A stretch of DNA of 10,462 nucleotides from Cephalothrix simula (lineage: Eukaryota; Nemertea; Palaeonemertea; Archinemertea; Cephalotrichidae), in the NCBI GenBank assembly GCA_035591015.1, contig JAXIUW010223952.1:1-10462 (forward strand). Direction: 5' to 3'. Position 1 is the first letter of the stretch. Every line of letters starts with the position of its first letter. Positions 8,311-10,462 of the stretch are shown in pieces. The notes under the pieces are model-generated. The model did no database searches. It saw nothing but the letters and a program-made list of their open reading frames with translations, and had not been told where the DNA came from. The translations under genes and the position numbers were made by a program.

Positions 8311-9323
8311 CTACATTGTATTATAAAATTTGCTATTAAACTGTGTTGAAGTAGGGGGTGGTGATGATTTTGATAAACGTTCCAATGGATGGGTTTTCCC
8401 ATGAAGCTTCCGTACTTTTCTAGTTTCACTAATTTGTTCTAAAACTCCAACTTGTCCTTGACCTTTTCTTGTTGGTTCAGAAAGCCTTTTCGGACTTCCA
8501 AATTGTTTACGGTTTTCAGTAGTTTCACTACTCGGTGAAGAAACCTTACTACTTTGCCCGGAGGCGGGGCTAGGAGTTTGACTTTCGAATCTCCCGACAA
8601 GAGACCGAACGCGCCGTTCCTGCTCACTGCTAGATGCTCCTGGGGGCTCACTAGACGATCGTTCAGCTCTTAAACTCGAATGCCGACGCACAATTGGCAC
8701 GATAGTATCCGATGTTTTCGATTTCAAAGCGAGGCTGTCGGGCCTTTGTATGAGACTATCATCAGAAATACTTGCGGAAACTTCCGGCTTATACCTTATT
8801 TCAATAGACTGGATTACATCCTTCACTGACCCTACTTCCAGTTTTTCGGAATCAGGTTCTTTTTTAATCAATTCCTTTTCACTTGGTTTACGAATCGGTT
8901 GTATTGATTCTTTTAATTTATTTGAATCAGGTGTTTTGGTCACGGCTTTTTGTTTATTTTCAAAAGTACTCTTTTGTTGTGATACCACTCCCGGGGCGGG
9001 AAAATCATCCAACTGTGGTGGGCCAAAAACGTCATCGAGTTCTGACTGCATTGGTGAAATGGCTTGCTCATTTTGAGTAGGGCTTGATCTCAGGCTGCCG
9101 CGTTCAGACGAAGTTGGAGACAAAAGTATTGGGGTCGAGACCGAGTCTAACTGACCTTCAATCGCGTCCTTGTGAGACCTAACTGTCCCTCTTGGTAGAG
9201 GACACTCAGCAATTATCTCAGCTTTATCGGCAGGCGTGTTTATATCATTTTGATTCTTTTGCTCAGGAACAGGGTCCGTACTACTTTCAGAACAGTCAAC
9301 ATCTAATTTTAAAAGTTCAAAGT
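8311..9323 (-). CDS. ssh: Slingshot-type cofilin phosphatase, 3'-terminal exon (Ser/Pro-rich S-domain tail), partial
   Basis: The exon begins after a strong acceptor (TTTTTCGTTTATTTTCAG, AG at 9325-9324) and runs open for 336 codons to TAG at 8313-8311. The upstream part of the open frame (9324-9444) has only a TTG and lies in the intron, so no start belongs here. The product is hydrophilic and Ser/Pro/Glu-rich, with no membrane segment. Three copies of an 11-residue pattern, x-x-V-[RK]-x5-[IF]-E, are visible: GTVRSHKDAIE, GSVKDVIQSIE and RRVRSLVGRFE. As I recall the family, vertebrate Slingshot tails carry the same pattern (G-x-V-[RK]-x5-[IL]-E). The C terminus has GKTHPLERL and ends FYNTM, which I also associate with Slingshot-2-like tails. 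Ser/basic clusters (RRHSSL, RSSSEP, KRLSEP) suit kinase and 14-3-3 control. Slingshot phosphatases dephosphorylate and activate cofilin at actin filaments. The catalytic domain is not in this window. The family call is from memory of motifs, not a search. Confidence 0.7.
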
Positions 9324-10143
9324 CTGAAAATAAACGAAAAACCAAATCAATGATTTTTTGTGAAGGGCATGAAAAAATAATGAGGGTGATTTCATTTTCA
9401 TACCCCCAGTGGGTTAGGAAGTGGTGAAGAAAATGGCGGCGCAAAACTGATTGAAAATTGAGGAAGTCCCACTTGTTGGTGGCACATTCGGCCCTACTAC
9501 CACTATTTGACTTAATTCTTAAGTATTAGTTAGAACATGTTATCCACGAATGGCCTAGCAGGCGGGGGCGGTTACTGGGCAGGGGCTGCTCAATATAAGG
9601 TGACATTAGAACTGCCCCGCCCAACGGTGCAAATGCTAAGTGTCAGTTTGTCAAAACAAGTACTAGAATAAATAAAATGCTTTTTGAGCTTTTTTGACAA
9701 GTAAATTGTCTTTTTAGCGGCGGAATATATTGTCTATTGATTAAGTCTCATAAAACATTTTACCGGCTTTCTTTTTTTCGATTTTCTATATATTTGATTA
9801 ATTTCGGCCCCGCCCCCGGGGACTGCGCCAAATAGCCCCTCCCCTATGGCGGGGATTTGCACTGATTACTTTTTTAAATTTTCTTTTTGGTTATTCCTGA
9901 CAATAATAAAAATTTATTTTCTATTTAAAACAGATAATAGAAAATTAAGTCCTAATTATTTCTCATATAATCAAAAAATAATTATTTCTTATTTGATCAG
10001 AAAATATGCAATACAGTCTACCGTCTAGACGCCGTCTTTGAAGTAATTCGAATATAAAAAAATCTTATTTATCAAAAAAATAAAACTCAAAAGAGTTTTC
10101 TCTTATACCAAGGAGAATCCCATCTGAAAAGAATCTAGCTCAC
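9324..10143 (-). other. intron (820 nt) of the Slingshot-like gene
   Basis: On the minus strand it starts GTGAGC (10143 to 10138), a near-consensus donor, and ends TTTATTTTCAG at 9324 after a pyrimidine-rich tract. Both sides are phase 1. The interior is AT-rich apart from GC-box-like words. GGGGGCGG lies at 9564-9571, and CCCCGCCC words lie near 9614-9621 and 9808-9815. GGCGGGGGCGGTT (9561-9573) is roughly complementary to AACTGCCCCGCCC (9610-9622). A small perfect hairpin, AAAACTC-AAAA-GAGTTTT, lies at 10082-10099, just outside the proposed stop-side end of the short exon's open frame. No other exon-like frame was seen inside. A plus-strand frame at 9846-10028 is AT-rich and unconvincing. 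Confidence 0.6.
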
Positions 10144-10273
10144 ACCGTGAGTATATTAAAGACGATCCTTCCGTTTGATCAGACTTGATAAGACCACGGT
10201 TTGTCTCAGCACACTGTGGAAACTCTAATGGTTCCTCCTGATGATCTCCCCAATCCTTTACGTACGGAATCAT
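10144..10273 (-). CDS. ssh: proposed upstream coding exon of the Slingshot-like gene
   Basis: A minus-strand frame opens with ATG at 10273 (A at -3) and reads MIPYVKDWGDHQEEPLEF, followed by 25 further codons ending LIYSR plus one base, to a CGGT|GTGAGC donor at 10144. If unspliced, the frame would stop at 10105-10103. The single leftover T joins the AC that opens the terminal exon to make a Tyr codon, so the two exons match in phase. Together they give a 380-residue product if the ATG is used. An in-frame stop lies at 10306-10304, so either this ATG initiates or the exon begins at an acceptor between there and the ATG. The only AG next to the ATG (10276-10275) follows a purine-rich tract and is weak. 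TTTCCACAG within the exon is another possible acceptor. The peptide itself is not one I recognise. The evidence is open frame, codon-like composition and splice compatibility. Confidence 0.55.
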
Positions 10274-10349
10274 TCTAAATTTCTTATTTTCATTATTTTC
10301 ATTTTACATGTATATGTTTTTGACTTGCGATAATTTTGATGACCCCCTC

Positions 10350-10355
10350 TTTATA
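10350..10355 (-). promoter_or_regulatory. TATA-like box upstream of the short exon
   Basis: On the minus strand, TATAAAGAGGGGG begins at 10355, 82 nt before the ATG at 10273. A start site 25-30 nt downstream would leave a short leader of about 50 nt. This is suggestive only. TATAAA is frequent in this AT-rich window, and the flanking sequence resembles a nearby segment at 10429-10450 (both have CCCCCTC then TACGGAC), so the box may sit in a repeat. Confidence 0.25.
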
Positions 10356-10361
10356 CGGACT

Positions 10362-10462
10362 TCAATTTATTGCCTAACGGACAACGTATTACGAACCTGA
10401 CCTGTAAATGTAGGTCCAGGTGTGGGCGTTCCCCCTCCGTACGGACCTTTGTACATCTCTAC
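10362..10462 (-). other. right-edge stretch with a short open frame running off the window
   Basis: On the minus strand, the frame entering at 10462 is open for 31 codons to TAA at 10369-10367. It includes a Gly/Pro/Thr-rich stretch, MYKGPYGGGTPTPGPTFTG. It could be the end of a further exon, but no good donor was seen (candidates are CAG|GTTCGT and ACAG|GTCAGG, both weak). A 10-bp palindrome, TCCGTACGGA, lies at 10436-10445. This is not called as coding. Confidence 0.25.

Noticed and set aside
8311-8325. C-terminal YNTM as a PDZ-binding motif
   Set aside because: A class I PDZ ligand needs Ser or Thr at the third-last position. Here that residue is Asn, so the motif does not fit.
8439-8651. 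Minus-strand open frame at 8439-8651
   Set aside because: It is another frame of the same strand wholly inside the terminal exon, and therefore a shadow.
8750-9080. Plus-strand open frames at 8750-9076 and 8883-9080
   Set aside because: They are antisense shadows of the Ser/Pro-rich terminal exon, and their products have no recognisable features.
9324-9444. Treating the minus-strand open frame from 9444 as one 377-residue intact protein
   Set aside because: The first codon is TTG, not ATG, and a strong TTTATTTTCAG acceptor sits inside the frame. The part upstream of 9323 is better read as intron.
1-10462. CRISPR array, bacterial operon, rRNA or intact tRNA gene
   Set aside because: There is no regular repeat-spacer pattern, no closely packed ORFs with ribosome binding sites, and no full cloverleaf or conserved rRNA sequence on either strand.

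Overview
The window looks like nuclear DNA from an invertebrate animal. It is AT-rich, has very little coding sequence, and carries several short non-autonomous repeats, including foldback elements, a CAGGGTGG-ended element and a minisatellite. The one clear gene is split by a GT-AG intron. No bacterial operon structure, rRNA, intact tRNA or CRISPR array is visible. Base composition and repeat style would suit a mollusc or a similar invertebrate, but the sequence alone does not fix the phylum.

The gene lies at the right end on the minus strand. A long 3'-terminal exon (9323 down to the TAG at 8311) encodes a Ser/Pro-rich tail. I read this tail as the C-terminal S domain of a Slingshot-type cofilin phosphatase. 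A second, short exon (10273 to 10144) is proposed here. It is open, ends at a GTGAGC donor in exactly the phase the terminal exon requires, and is separated from it by an 820-nt intron. The catalytic part of Slingshot is not in the window and would lie beyond 10462. Alternatively, a TATA-like box and an in-frame stop just upstream of the short exon could mark an internal start for a tail-only isoform of about 380 residues.

Positions 1-8176 hold no gene I can support. From left to right they contain: a possible decayed half-copy of a foldback element (1-335); a stretch with tRNA-like A-box motifs on the minus strand (721-940); a foldback palindrome (1471-1918); a long AT-rich stretch; degenerate repeats built around a TGACGTCA palindrome (3416-3790); a large foldback element flanked by TA (4022-4779); a truncated CAGGGTGG element (5011-5195); a six-copy 25-bp minisatellite (5674-5822); a full-length CAGGGTGG element (5880-6214); and low-complexity sequence up to the gene's 3' end.

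I found no operon-like or defence-like system. The points most worth following up are the hidden exon and its possible internal promoter, the repeated 11-residue motif in the Slingshot-like tail, and the two independent long palindromes.
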